The notes under the pieces are model-generated. The model did not search any database. It had not been told where the DNA came from and was given only the letters and a program-made list of their open reading frames with translations. 64,000 nt of DNA from Sphaerisporangium cinnabarinum (GTDB lineage: Bacteria > Actinomycetota > Actinomycetes > Actinomycetales > Cellulomonadaceae). The DNA is taken from the NCBI GenBank assembly GCA_003052455.1, contig QAPD01000071.1:1-64000 (forward strand), given 5' to 3'. Each line of letters opens with the position of its first letter. The stretch's first letter is position 1. Shown here in pieces: positions 1 through 7,417 of this stretch. Position numbers and translations under genes: made by a program.

Positions 1-1
1 G

Positions 2-586
2 CATCCGCACCAGGAGTTCATCCAGGTGGACACCTCGAACGTGCTGTTCATCGTGGCGGGGGCGTTCGCGGGGTTGGACGACATCGTGGCGGCGCGGGCG
101 CGCAAGCGGGGTGTGGGTTTTGGTGCGCCGATCGAGACGGGTGCGGGGGAGGACCTGTTCGCGCAGGTGCGGCCCGAGGATCTGCACCGGTTCGGGTTGA
201 TCCCGGAGTTCATCGGGCGCCTGCCGGTGATCGCGTCGGTGGCGGCGTTGGACCGGGAGGCGTTGGTGCGGATCCTGACCCAGCCCAGGAATGCGTTGGT
301 GAAGCAGTATCAGCGGATGTTCGCGATCGACGGGGTGGAGCTGGAGTTCACCGAGGGTGCGGTCGAGGCGGTCGCGGAGCAGGCGTTGTTGCGTGGGACG
401 GGGGCGCGGGGGTTGCGCGCGATCATGGAAGAGGTGTTGCAGCAGGTGATGTTCGACGTGCCGTCGCGCGACGACGTGGAGCGGGTCGTGATCACGCGCG
501 AGGTCGTGCTGGACAACGTCAATCCCACGATCGTGCCGCGCACCACGACCGCCCGCGCACGCACCCCGCGCGAGAAGTCCGCCTGA
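2..586 (+). CDS. clpX: ATP-dependent Clp protease ATP-binding subunit ClpX (C-terminal part)
   Basis: This is the 3' end of clpX; the start lies before the window. ClpX is the AAA+ unfoldase that recognises substrates and feeds them into the ClpP protease in the cytosol. The visible 194 residues begin with [24 protein letters not shown], shown here in part, followed by the sensor-1 region, the [12 protein letters not shown] stretch typical of ClpX, and the sensor-2 motif [15 protein letters not shown] near the C-terminus. AAA+ Walker motifs and the zinc-binding domain would lie upstream and cannot be checked. The Ala/Arg/Thr-rich tail is usual for actinobacterial ClpX. No other clp gene is visible in the window. 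Confidence 0.97.
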   Translation, partial: HPHQEFIQVDTSNVLFIVAGAFAGLDDIVAARARKRGVGFGAPIETGAGEDLFAQVRPEDLHRFGLIPEFIGRLPVIASVAALDREALVRILTQPRNALVKQYQRMFAIDGVELEFTEGAVEAVAEQALLRGTGARGLRAIMEEVLQQVMFDVPSRDDVERVVITREVVLDNVNPTIVPRTTTARARTPREKSA

Positions 587-644
587 CCCCACCGACGACG
601 CACCCCCCCAGGCCGGCCCGACACAGGACGGGCTCCCCGCCGCA

Positions 645-720
645 CGAGGTAGAGCCCCCCGGTCCGCCGAGGTAGAGCCCGGGTCCTTCCAGGTCGAGCC
701 CGGGTTCATCCCGGTGGAGC
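645..720. repeat. Degenerate 21-22 bp tandem repeat
   Basis: Between the clpX stop and the convergent amidohydrolase stop, a unit close to GAGGTAGAGCCCGGGTCC occurs about four times, with GGT(A/C/G)GAGCC cores at about 648, 671, 692 and 712. The spacing is 21-23 bp and later copies diverge. It codes for nothing obvious and does not fold into a simple terminator. Function unknown. Confidence 0.6.
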
Positions 721-761
721 CGCGGCCCCGTGGGCGCACACCCCGGTCGCGCGCGACGACG

Positions 762-2051
762 TCACGCGGCGCGCAGCCAGTCGCGCGCCGCGGCGACGAG
801 GAGCGCGACGCCCAGGTCGAGCGTCGGCTCGGGGACGGGCGCGAAGTACGGGGAGTGGTTCGGCGCGACGCCGTCGGGCAGGTTGCCCATGCCCGTCGCG
901 GTGGAGAGGTCGAACGCGGCGAACAGCGCGGGGTCGAACCCGCCGAGGTTCCAGTAGACGAGCGGCACGCCGGCGGCGGTGGCGAGGTCGCCGACGTCCT
1001 CGGACCCGGGCAGCGGCGGCAGCGACACGACGGCGGCCCGCCCGCCCGCGGCCGCGATGCGGTCGTGCTGCTCGTCGAGCGCGCGGGCGAGGACGGCCCG
1101 GGTGCGCTCGGTGGCGGCGGGGTCGTTGACCATGAGGTCGAACGTCGAGACCTCCTCGTACTCCGGGGCCTGGGGTGCCCCGGACGCCGCGGCCTCGGCG
1201 TCGACGATGCGGTGGATCGCGTCGAGCACGCGGCGGCGCACCTGCGGCGTGAAGGACCGGACGTTGACGAGCAGCTCCGCCGACCCCGGGATGATGTTGG
1301 CCTGCGTGCCGGCCCGCAGGGCCCCGACGGTCACGACCGCGGACTCCCGGGCCCCGACCTCCCGCGACACCACGCCCTGGAGCCGCATGACCGTCGCGGC
1401 CGCCATGACGACGGGGTCGACGGTCGACTCGGGGCTGGAGCCGTGGCCGCCCTTGCCGTGCAGGGTGACGCGGAACGAGTCGGTCGCGGCCATCGCCGGC
1501 CCGGCCGTGAGGTTGACGACGCCCACGGGCAGGGGCATGACGTGCTGCCCCAGGACGACGTCGGGCCGCCCGCCGGTCCGGTCGAACAGGCCGTCCGCGA
1601 CCATCGCCCGCGCTCCCCCGCCGACCTCTTCGGCGGGCTGGAAGACGACGACGAGCGTGCCCGACCACGTGTCGCGGTGCGCGGCGAGCTCGGCCGCGGC
1701 GCCGAGCAGGCACGTCACGTGCACGTCGTGGCCGCACGCGTGCATGGTGCCGGACTCGTGCCCGTCGGGCGTGGTCGCGGTGTCCGTGGAGGCGTACGGG
1801 AGGCCGGTGCGCTCGGTGACGGGGAGCCCGTCCATGTCGGCGCGCAGCAGCACGCGCGGCCCGTCGCCGTTCGCGAGGACGCCCGCGACCCCCGTCCCGC
1901 CGATCCCTTCGTGCACGTCGTATCCCCAGCCCCGCAGCCGCTCGGCCACGATCCCGGCGGTCCGGTGCTCGGCGAACGCGAGCTCGGGGTGCCGGTGGAG
2001 GTCGGTGTAGACGTCGGTGAGCTCGGCGGTGGTGAGCGGGGTCGCGGTCAT
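762..2051 (-). CDS. M20 family metallo-amidohydrolase (hippurate/aminoacyl amidohydrolase type)
   Basis: The 429-residue protein is a cytosolic zinc or manganese amidohydrolase of peptidase family M20D, which cleaves N-acyl amino acids such as hippurate, IAA-conjugates or aminobenzoyl-glutamate. Visible motifs: DLHRHPEL near residue 18, ADMDGLPV at 71-78, the metal-binding GTMHACGHDVH with H104, H108 and H111, and the catalytic/metal pair E141-E142 in FQPAEEVGGG. The dimerisation domain occupies roughly 190-300. The length fits the family. The ATG at 2051 starts the conserved part; in-frame sequence upstream is low-complexity. It follows a VOC gene on the same strand by 44 bp, so the two may be co-transcribed. 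The exact substrate cannot be told. Confidence 0.92.
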   Translation of the reverse strand: MTATPLTTAELTDVYTDLHRHPELAFAEHRTAGIVAERLRGWGYDVHEGIGGTGVAGVLANGDGPRVLLRADMDGLPVTERTGLPYASTDTATTPDGHESGTMHACGHDVHVTCLLGAAAELAAHRDTWSGTLVVVFQPAEEVGGGARAMVADGLFDRTGGRPDVVLGQHVMPLPVGVVNLTAGPAMAATDSFRVTLHGKGGHGSSPESTVDPVVMAAATVMRLQGVVSREVGARESAVVTVGALRAGTQANIIPGSAELLVNVRSFTPQVRRRVLDAIHRIVDAEAAASGAPQAPEYEEVSTFDLMVNDPAATERTRAVLARALDEQHDRIAAAGGRAAVVSLPPLPGSEDVGDLATAAGVPLVYWNLGGFDPALFAAFDLSTATGMGNLPDGVAPNHSPYFAPVPEPTLDLGVALLVAAARDWLRAA

Positions 2052-2095
2052 GCAGGCATGATCCCGTGCCCGGCGACGGACGGCGAGCGCGCGCG

Positions 2096-2518
2096 TCAGC
2101 CCACGAAGAGGCAGAACGGGTGGCCGGACGGGTCGGCGTAGACGCGCAACGGCTCGTCCGGGTCGTCGGACCGGTCGAGCAGCAGACGCGCCCCGAGCGC
2201 GAGGGCGCGGTCGTGCTGCCGGTCGAGCTCCGCGACGTCGGGCACGGTGCAGTCGAGGTGGAGCTGCTGCGGCACGCCGTCGTCGGGCCACGTCGAGGGT
2301 GGGAGCGTCTCGACCTGCTGGAACGCGAGCTGGACCCCGCCCGGGGCGGCGCGCAGCACGAGCCAGTCCGCGCCGTCGGGATCGGGCTCGCCCGCGGCGG
2401 GCGGCTCGTCGCCCGCGCGGTACTCGAGCCCGAACAGGCCGCGGTAGAACTCCGCGAGCGCACGGGCGTCGGTCGTGTCGAGCACGACCTGGGCGATCCG
2501 GGGGAACACGTCGGCCAC
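2096..2518 (-). CDS. VOC superfamily (glyoxalase/bleomycin-resistance fold) protein
   Basis: This 140-residue protein has one vicinal-oxygen-chelate module pair: FPRIAQVVLDTTDARALAEFYRGLFGLEY at the N-terminus and LHLDCTVPDVAELDRQHDRALALGARLL then YADPSGHPFCLF at the C-terminus. The last motif is the usual end of metal-binding VOC domains. Members include dioxygenases, glyoxalases and antibiotic-binding proteins, so the substrate cannot be assigned. I start it at the GTG at 2518 because GGAGG lies 8 bases upstream; longer readings add low-complexity sequence. It stands directly upstream of the M20 amidohydrolase. Confidence 0.85.
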   Translation of the reverse strand: MADVFPRIAQVVLDTTDARALAEFYRGLFGLEYRAGDEPPAAGEPDPDGADWLVLRAAPGGVQLAFQQVETLPPSTWPDDGVPQQLHLDCTVPDVAELDRQHDRALALGARLLLDRSDDPDEPLRVYADPSGHPFCLFVG

Positions 2519-2671
2519 GGTGACCACCTCCGCTCGCCACCGTCGCCCGTCGCGCGACCGCTCGCACGGCGGGCTACGTCGTCGGGCCTCCTGCTCCCCG
2601 CCCTCGACGGAGAGCGGCACGGCGTCCGGGCTAGGCTCGCCCGCGACGGACCGGCGCGAGAGGAGAGGAAC

Positions 2672-3049
2672 GTGACGGACCAGGAGGCACGTCTCGCGCA
2701 GCACGTCGCCGAGGCGGCGGACGCGTGGCTCCGCGACCCGCTCGACGCGGGCGTGTACCGGCGCCTCGTCGACGCGACGCTCGCGTGGCGCTCAGGAGGA
2801 GGACGCGTGGTCCCGGGGTCGCCGGCACACCCCGCGGCCCCGGCCGATGCGCACCCGGCCTTCCCGGCACCCTCCACGGCGGACGACACGGACGACGACG
2901 CGCGCTACCTCCGCCCCGAGCGTGCGCCGCGCGCGGTGGGCAGCACGCTCGCGGACGTCGCGAGCATGCTGCGCGCCCGAGCGAGCGCCGCCGCCCCGGA
3001 GAGCAATACTTCGACAGACATCCCGCAAGAACAGGACGACCAGGCCTGA
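2672..3049 (+). CDS. Small protein of unknown function
   Basis: A 125-residue frame starts with GTG just after the purine-rich GAGAGGAGAGGAA, a credible ribosome binding site. The first 40 residues look helical (EARLAQHVAEAADAWLRDPLDAGVYRRLVDATLAWRS). A Pro/Ala/Asp-rich linker follows, then a second helical stretch near STLADVASMLRARAS. I recognise no domain or catalytic motif. It is divergent from the VOC gene and ends 20 bp before the SDR gene, so it could be the first gene of the SDR-sugar acid dehydratase unit. Evidence for coding is the ribosome binding site, codon use and lack of a better frame; function unknown. Confidence 0.55.
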   Translation: MTDQEARLAQHVAEAADAWLRDPLDAGVYRRLVDATLAWRSGGGRVVPGSPAHPAAPADAHPAFPAPSTADDTDDDARYLRPERAPRAVGSTLADVASMLRARASAAAPESNTSTDIPQEQDDQA

Positions 3050-3069
3050 CGGGGCCGTAGGGTGTGGGC

Positions 3070-4002
3070 ATGACGCGCGTCCTCGTCACCGGTGCCGACG
3101 GCGGCATCGGCCGTGCGACCGTGCACCACCTGCTCGGCCAGGGCTACGAGGTCACGGCGCTGTCGACCGCCTTCGAGCACCCGTGCCACGCTGACCGCGC
3201 GATCGTCGGGGACGCCCGCGCCCCCGAGGACGTGAGCCGCGGGCTCGAGGACGCGGACGCCGTCGTGCACCTCGCCGCGATCCCGCACCCGGACCTGGGC
3301 ACGCCGCTCGAGGTGTACGCGACCAACACGACGGCGACGTGGGCCGTGCTCTCGCTCGCGGGCGAACGAGGCGTGCCGCGGGCGGTGGTCGCGAGCAGCA
3401 TCAACGCGTTCGGGGTCCCGATGAACCCGCACGACGTGCGGCCCGCCTACTACCCGCTCGACGAGGACGTCCCGGCCGACGTCGCCGACGCGTACTCGCT
3501 CTCGAAGCAGGCGGACGAGGCTGCGGCCCGGGCCGCGTGGCGCCGGTGGGGGATCGACGTCGTGGCGCTGCGCTTCCCGCACGTGCGCGACGCCGCCGGG
3601 CTGCGCGAGACCGCGGCGGCCGTCGCCCGCGACCCGCGCGTCGTCGCGCGCGAGGGCTGGGCGTACCTGGACCTGCGCGACGCGGCGCGCGCGGTCGAGG
3701 CCGGGCTGAGGGCCGACCTGACGGGCGCCCACGTCGTCGGGCTCGCGGCGGACGACACGCTCCTCGACGTCCCGACGCCCGACCTCCTCGCCCGCTTCGC
3801 CCCGGACGTGCCCCTCACGCGCCCGATCGGTCCCCACGACGGCCTCGTCGACACGCGGCGCGCCCGCGAGCTGCTCGGCTTCCGGCCGCGGCACTCGGTC
3901 CACCGGCCGGACGACGACACCTCGCTCGACCGGCCGGACGCCCACCCCGCCGCGCGGCCCCGTACCGTGCCCGACGCCCGACCTCCCTCGGAGAGCCCGT
4001 GA
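3070..4002 (+). CDS. NAD-dependent epimerase/dehydratase (extended SDR)
   Basis: This 310-residue cytosolic oxidoreductase has the Rossmann motif VTGADGGIG (residues 6-14), the VVHLAA strand near 65-70, a Ser at 110-111 and the catalytic Y142-x-x-x-K146 in YSLSK. The set fits the extended SDR family near UDP-galactose epimerase and uronate dehydrogenase. The ATG at 3070 places the nucleotide-binding strand directly at the N-terminus. The stop overlaps the GTG of the next gene by 4 nt (GTGA). Coupling to a mannonate-dehydratase-like enolase suggests action on a hexuronate or sugar acid; that is inference. The C-terminal 40 residues are Asp/Pro/Arg-rich and probably disordered. Confidence 0.85.
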   Translation: MTRVLVTGADGGIGRATVHHLLGQGYEVTALSTAFEHPCHADRAIVGDARAPEDVSRGLEDADAVVHLAAIPHPDLGTPLEVYATNTTATWAVLSLAGERGVPRAVVASSINAFGVPMNPHDVRPAYYPLDEDVPADVADAYSLSKQADEAAARAAWRRWGIDVVALRFPHVRDAAGLRETAAAVARDPRVVAREGWAYLDLRDAARAVEAGLRADLTGAHVVGLAADDTLLDVPTPDLLARFAPDVPLTRPIGPHDGLVDTRRARELLGFRPRHSVHRPDDDTSLDRPDAHPAARPRTVPDARPPSESP

Positions 4003-5288
4003 CCGACGCCCCGCTCCGCACCGTCCACCCCGTCGACCCCGCGTTCGCGAACCCGTGGCCCGCGCGGGACGGCACGCGCATCACCGGCGTGCGCGCGATC
4101 GTCACGGCGCCGGACGGCATCCCGCTCGTCGTCGTGCGTGTCGACACGAACGTGCCCGGCCTCTACGGGCTCGGGTGCGCGACGTACACGCAGCGCTGGC
4201 ACGCGGTGGCCGCGTACGTCGAGCGGCATCTCGAGCGGCTCGTGGTCGGGCGGTATCCCGGCGACATCGGCGACCTCGTCCGCCTCGCGCGGCTCGCGCC
4301 CTACTGGCGCGAGGGGCCCGTGGGGAACAACGCGATCTCGGGCCTCGACATGGCGCTGTGGGACATCGCCGGCAAGCGCGCGGGCATGCCCGTGCACGAG
4401 CTGCTGGGCGGCAAGGTGCGCGACGCCGCCGACACGTACCTCCACGCGAGCGGACGCACCGTCGCGGAGACGATCGACGACGCGGCGCGGATCGTCGACG
4501 CCGGGTGGCGCCACGTGCGGATCCAGACCGGCCAGCCGGGCGCCGGCCACTACGGCACCGCCGCGGACCCCGAGCCCGGCTACCCCGCCGCACCCCACCC
4601 GCACGGCTGGAGCGTCGAGGAGTACCTGCGCCGGACGCCGAGGCTCTTCGCGGCGGCGCGCGAGGCGCTCGGCGATCAGGTCGAGCTCCTGCACGACGTC
4701 CACTCGCGCCTCACGCCCAAGCAGGCGGTGATGCTCGCGCGCGCCCTGGAGCCCTACCGACCGTTCTTCCTCGAGGACGTCCTCGCGCCGGAGCACTGGG
4801 ACCGCCTGCCCGAGGTGCGCGCCGCCTCGCCCGTGCCGATCGCGGTGGGCGAGCTCGCGACGTCGTTCCCCGACGCCGCGCGGCTCGTCCTCGGAGGCGG
4901 CGTGGACCTGATCCGCTGCCACATCAGCGCGATCGGGGGTCTCAGCGCGGGCCGCGCCCTCGCGGCGGCGGCCGAGCTGGTCGGGGTGCGCACGGCCTGG
5001 CACGCGCCGGGCGACACGTCGCCGGTCGGCGCCGCGGCGAACGTCGCGCTCGACGTCACCTCGACCGCGTTCGGCATCCAGGAGGGCCACGTCTACTCCG
5101 ACGCCGTCCACGAGGTGTTCCCCGGGACGCTGCGGATCGTCGACGGCTGGCTGCGCCCGCACGACGCGCCCGGCTTCGGCGTCGACCTCGACGAGCGTGC
5201 CGCGGCGCGCTACCCGGCCGACCTCGCGGGGCACGACGCGTGGGCCGCGGGGGTCCGCGCGCCCGACGGCGGCCTGGTCGCCCCCTGA
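3999..5288 (+). CDS. Enolase-superfamily sugar acid dehydratase (mannonate dehydratase/RspA type)
   Basis: The 429-residue protein belongs to the mandelate racemase/muconate lactonising branch of the enolase superfamily, close to ManD/RspA acid-sugar dehydratases. Visible features: GLDMALWDIAGKRAGMPVHELLGGKVR (residues about 113-140), the HVRIQTGQPG stretch, HDVHSRLTP with a metal-ligand Asp, the second ligand in PFFLEDVLAPEHW, and the third in PIAVGELATSFPD. TAWHAPGDTSPVG carries the family's conserved His. Members dehydrate D-mannonate or D-gluconate to 2-keto-3-deoxygluconate; some are poor enzymes, so substrate is open. It starts with GTG overlapping the SDR stop, so the two are probably translationally coupled. 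Its stop faces the lipase stop 7 bp away. Confidence 0.87.
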   Translation: MTDAPLRTVHPVDPAFANPWPARDGTRITGVRAIVTAPDGIPLVVVRVDTNVPGLYGLGCATYTQRWHAVAAYVERHLERLVVGRYPGDIGDLVRLARLAPYWREGPVGNNAISGLDMALWDIAGKRAGMPVHELLGGKVRDAADTYLHASGRTVAETIDDAARIVDAGWRHVRIQTGQPGAGHYGTAADPEPGYPAAPHPHGWSVEEYLRRTPRLFAAAREALGDQVELLHDVHSRLTPKQAVMLARALEPYRPFFLEDVLAPEHWDRLPEVRAASPVPIAVGELATSFPDAARLVLGGGVDLIRCHISAIGGLSAGRALAAAAELVGVRTAWHAPGDTSPVGAAANVALDVTSTAFGIQEGHVYSDAVHEVFPGTLRIVDGWLRPHDAPGFGVDLDERAAARYPADLAGHDAWAAGVRAPDGGLVAP

Positions 5289-5295
5289 GGGCGCG

Positions 5296-7137
5296 TCATC
5301 CGCCGGCGCACGTCGGGGTCGGCGGTTCGCCCGCGAGACGCGCCTCGGTCCATCGGACGAGGTCCGCCGCGGCGGGCGAGCCCGCCTGCACCAGCCCGAC
5401 GTGGTCCCGCCCCTGGTAGGTGCGGTAGTCGACCGGCTGCCCGGCCGCGCACCGAGCACCGACGTACGCCTCCTGCGCCGTGGGGAGGATCAACGTGTCC
5501 GACGCCCCCTGGGCGACGAGCAACGGGGCGGCGACCGGTCCGGTCGGCACGTTCTCGGCGAGGTGCTCGCCCAGCGGCCCCGTGGTCGGGTCCGTCGTCC
5601 ACAGGGGCTGGTCCATCGACAGGGCCTCCGCCACCGAGACCAGCGTGCTGGGCTCGGACAGGCAGCGGGACGCCATCTCCCGCACGACGAACCGCGCTCC
5701 CGGGCGCACGTACCCCGCCGCGTCGCTGTCGGGATAGATCGCGTCGTAGGCCTCGACCACGAACGACGCGAAGACGCTCCCGCCCGCGACGCTCTCCAGG
5801 TGGGCCACGAGGCCCGTGAGGTCGCTCGCCGGCGCGAGGGCGGCGACACCGGCGAGGGGGACGTCGGGCGCGTACCCGGGGGCGACGGCCCCGGTCCACA
5901 GCGCGGCGTGGCCACCCTGGGAGTGGCCCCAGACGACGGTCTGCTCGCCGAGCGTCGCACCGTCGAGCTCGCGCGCGGCGCGGACCGCGTCGACCACGGA
6001 CCGCGCCTCGCCCTGCCCGACGAGGTACGGGTGGGGGCCGTCCGTGCCCAGGCCGACGTAGTCGGTGGCGACGAGCGCCCACCCCCGCGCGAGCACGTCG
6101 TCGAGCAGGTAGAACGCTCCGGACTCGAACGGCTCGTCGAGGACCGACGGCGCGCACCCCCGCGCGGAGCCCGTCGTGCCGTGGGCCCACGCGATCACGG
6201 GCGACGGGCTCGCCGCGGCGTCCGGCACCACGACGAGCCCGCTCGCCACCGCGGGCTGGCCCTCGTCGCGCGTCGTCGTGTAGAGGATGCGCCAGGCCGT
6301 CGCCCCGTCAGGGACCTCGCGGGTGAAGGGTTCGGCGCGCAGGAGCCGACCGGGCTCGTCCGGGACGGACGCCGGCGGGTCGTAGAACGCGTCGACCTGC
6401 GGCGCCGCGCGGTGCAGCCCGACGCTGACGACGGCGAGCCCGCCCGCCGCGACGACCGCCAGGACCGCGCCGACGAGCGCCGCCCGGCCGTGCGGTCGGG
6501 TCGTCGCCGTGCCGGGCGCCTCGACGAGCCCGGTATCGAGGTCCGCACTCGGTCCCGGAGCGCGGGTGCGGCGGACCCCGGCGACGACCAGGCGGACACC
6601 GAGGACCACGAGCCGCACCCCGAGGACGACCGCGACGACGAGGACCGTGACGTCCGGCCACGAGAGGGCGACCAGGCCGAGCACGGCCGAGGCCGCACCG
6701 AGGCCGACACGGGTCCAGCGGTCGACCCCCGCGGAGCGCACGCCCTCGAGCGCGTCCAGCAGCCCGGCGACGACGAGACCCGCACCGACGAGGAGCGCGA
6801 CGACGACGATCGACGGCGCGGGCCACAGGACGACGGCGACCGCGAGCGCCAGGAACAGGCCTCCCCGCACGAGCCGCAGCCGGCGCGGACGTGCACGCGC
6901 TCCGCCGCTCAGGGCGGTGGTGCGCTCGTCGGCCCCGCCACCGACGAGCTCGGCGACGCCCAGGACGAGGGCCCCGGCCACGACCGCGACGACGAGCAGG
7001 GCGAGCGACGCGAACGGCCGCAGGACCACGGCCGCCCCGAGCAGGGCGCAGACCGCTCCCACGGTGATGACGGCCCACGGGGGCACCCGGTCCCTCGCGG
7101 TGACCGTGGCTCGCGTCCTGGCGACGAGGCGGCTCAC
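5296..7137 (-). CDS. DUF308/HdeD-like membrane domain fused to secretory-lipase-family hydrolase
   Basis: The 613-residue protein has two parts. Residues about 15-205 hold several hydrophobic segments in the short-repeat pattern of DUF308/HdeD (LGAAVVLRPFASLALLVVAVVAGALVLGVAELV, cited in part). One further segment near 220-240 is followed by an extracytoplasmic-looking alpha/beta hydrolase of the secretory lipase (LIP) type. That domain has the nucleophile elbow WGHSQGGH with S406, an HGTTGS oxyanion-type motif, and a late DHVGL that may supply the His. Family members hydrolyse esters or lipids. The membrane part would tether the enzyme to the outer face. Start GTG 7137 is the least certain point, since no strong ribosome binding site is seen. 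Confidence 0.8.
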   Translation of the reverse strand: MSRLVARTRATVTARDRVPPWAVITVGAVCALLGAAVVLRPFASLALLVVAVVAGALVLGVAELVGGGADERTTALSGGARARPRRLRLVRGGLFLALAVAVVLWPAPSIVVVALLVGAGLVVAGLLDALEGVRSAGVDRWTRVGLGAASAVLGLVALSWPDVTVLVVAVVLGVRLVVLGVRLVVAGVRRTRAPGPSADLDTGLVEAPGTATTRPHGRAALVGAVLAVVAAGGLAVVSVGLHRAAPQVDAFYDPPASVPDEPGRLLRAEPFTREVPDGATAWRILYTTTRDEGQPAVASGLVVVPDAAASPSPVIAWAHGTTGSARGCAPSVLDEPFESGAFYLLDDVLARGWALVATDYVGLGTDGPHPYLVGQGEARSVVDAVRAARELDGATLGEQTVVWGHSQGGHAALWTGAVAPGYAPDVPLAGVAALAPASDLTGLVAHLESVAGGSVFASFVVEAYDAIYPDSDAAGYVRPGARFVVREMASRCLSEPSTLVSVAEALSMDQPLWTTDPTTGPLGEHLAENVPTGPVAAPLLVAQGASDTLILPTAQEAYVGARCAAGQPVDYRTYQGRDHVGLVQAGSPAAADLVRWTEARLAGEPPTPTCAGG

Positions 7138-7278
7138 GCGGCGACCGTACCGGGCGGGTCCGCGGAGCGCTCGTCGGCCGGGGGCGCGTCCTCGCGAACC
7201 CTCCGACGCGGCCGTCTCGACGGGGGCGAGCCGTCCATGCAAGAACCCGACGGCGACACGCAATATCGCTACAGACCC

Positions 7279-7307
7279 TTGCCACTGTGGAGACTGCGTC
7301 CTAGTGT
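7279..7307 (+). promoter_or_regulatory. Candidate sigma-70-type promoter for the glucanase gene
   Basis: TTGCCA (7279-7284) and TAGTGT (7302-7307) are separated by 17 bp, about 110 bp before the glucanase start. This is one of the best housekeeping-like promoters in the window. The predicted leader of about 100 nt leaves room for regulation. No operator is evident. Confidence 0.5.
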
Positions 7308-7417
7308 TCAGCACGAACGGCGCTGCCCGGAGGTGCGACCGCGCAGCGGGCCGGAGGGTCAGCACGCCCCCGGCGAGCACGGAGGCCGCTCGCCTCCCGA
7401 GAGAAGACGGGTCGACG

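Noticed and set aside
645-720. Possible CRISPR array
   Set aside because: The repeats are degenerate and touch each other without unique 30-40 bp spacers; no cas gene is present. No array was seen elsewhere.
706-2889. Long minus-strand open frame over the amidohydrolase region
   Set aside because: It is Arg/Pro/Ala-rich without motifs and is the shadow of the M20 and VOC genes in another frame.
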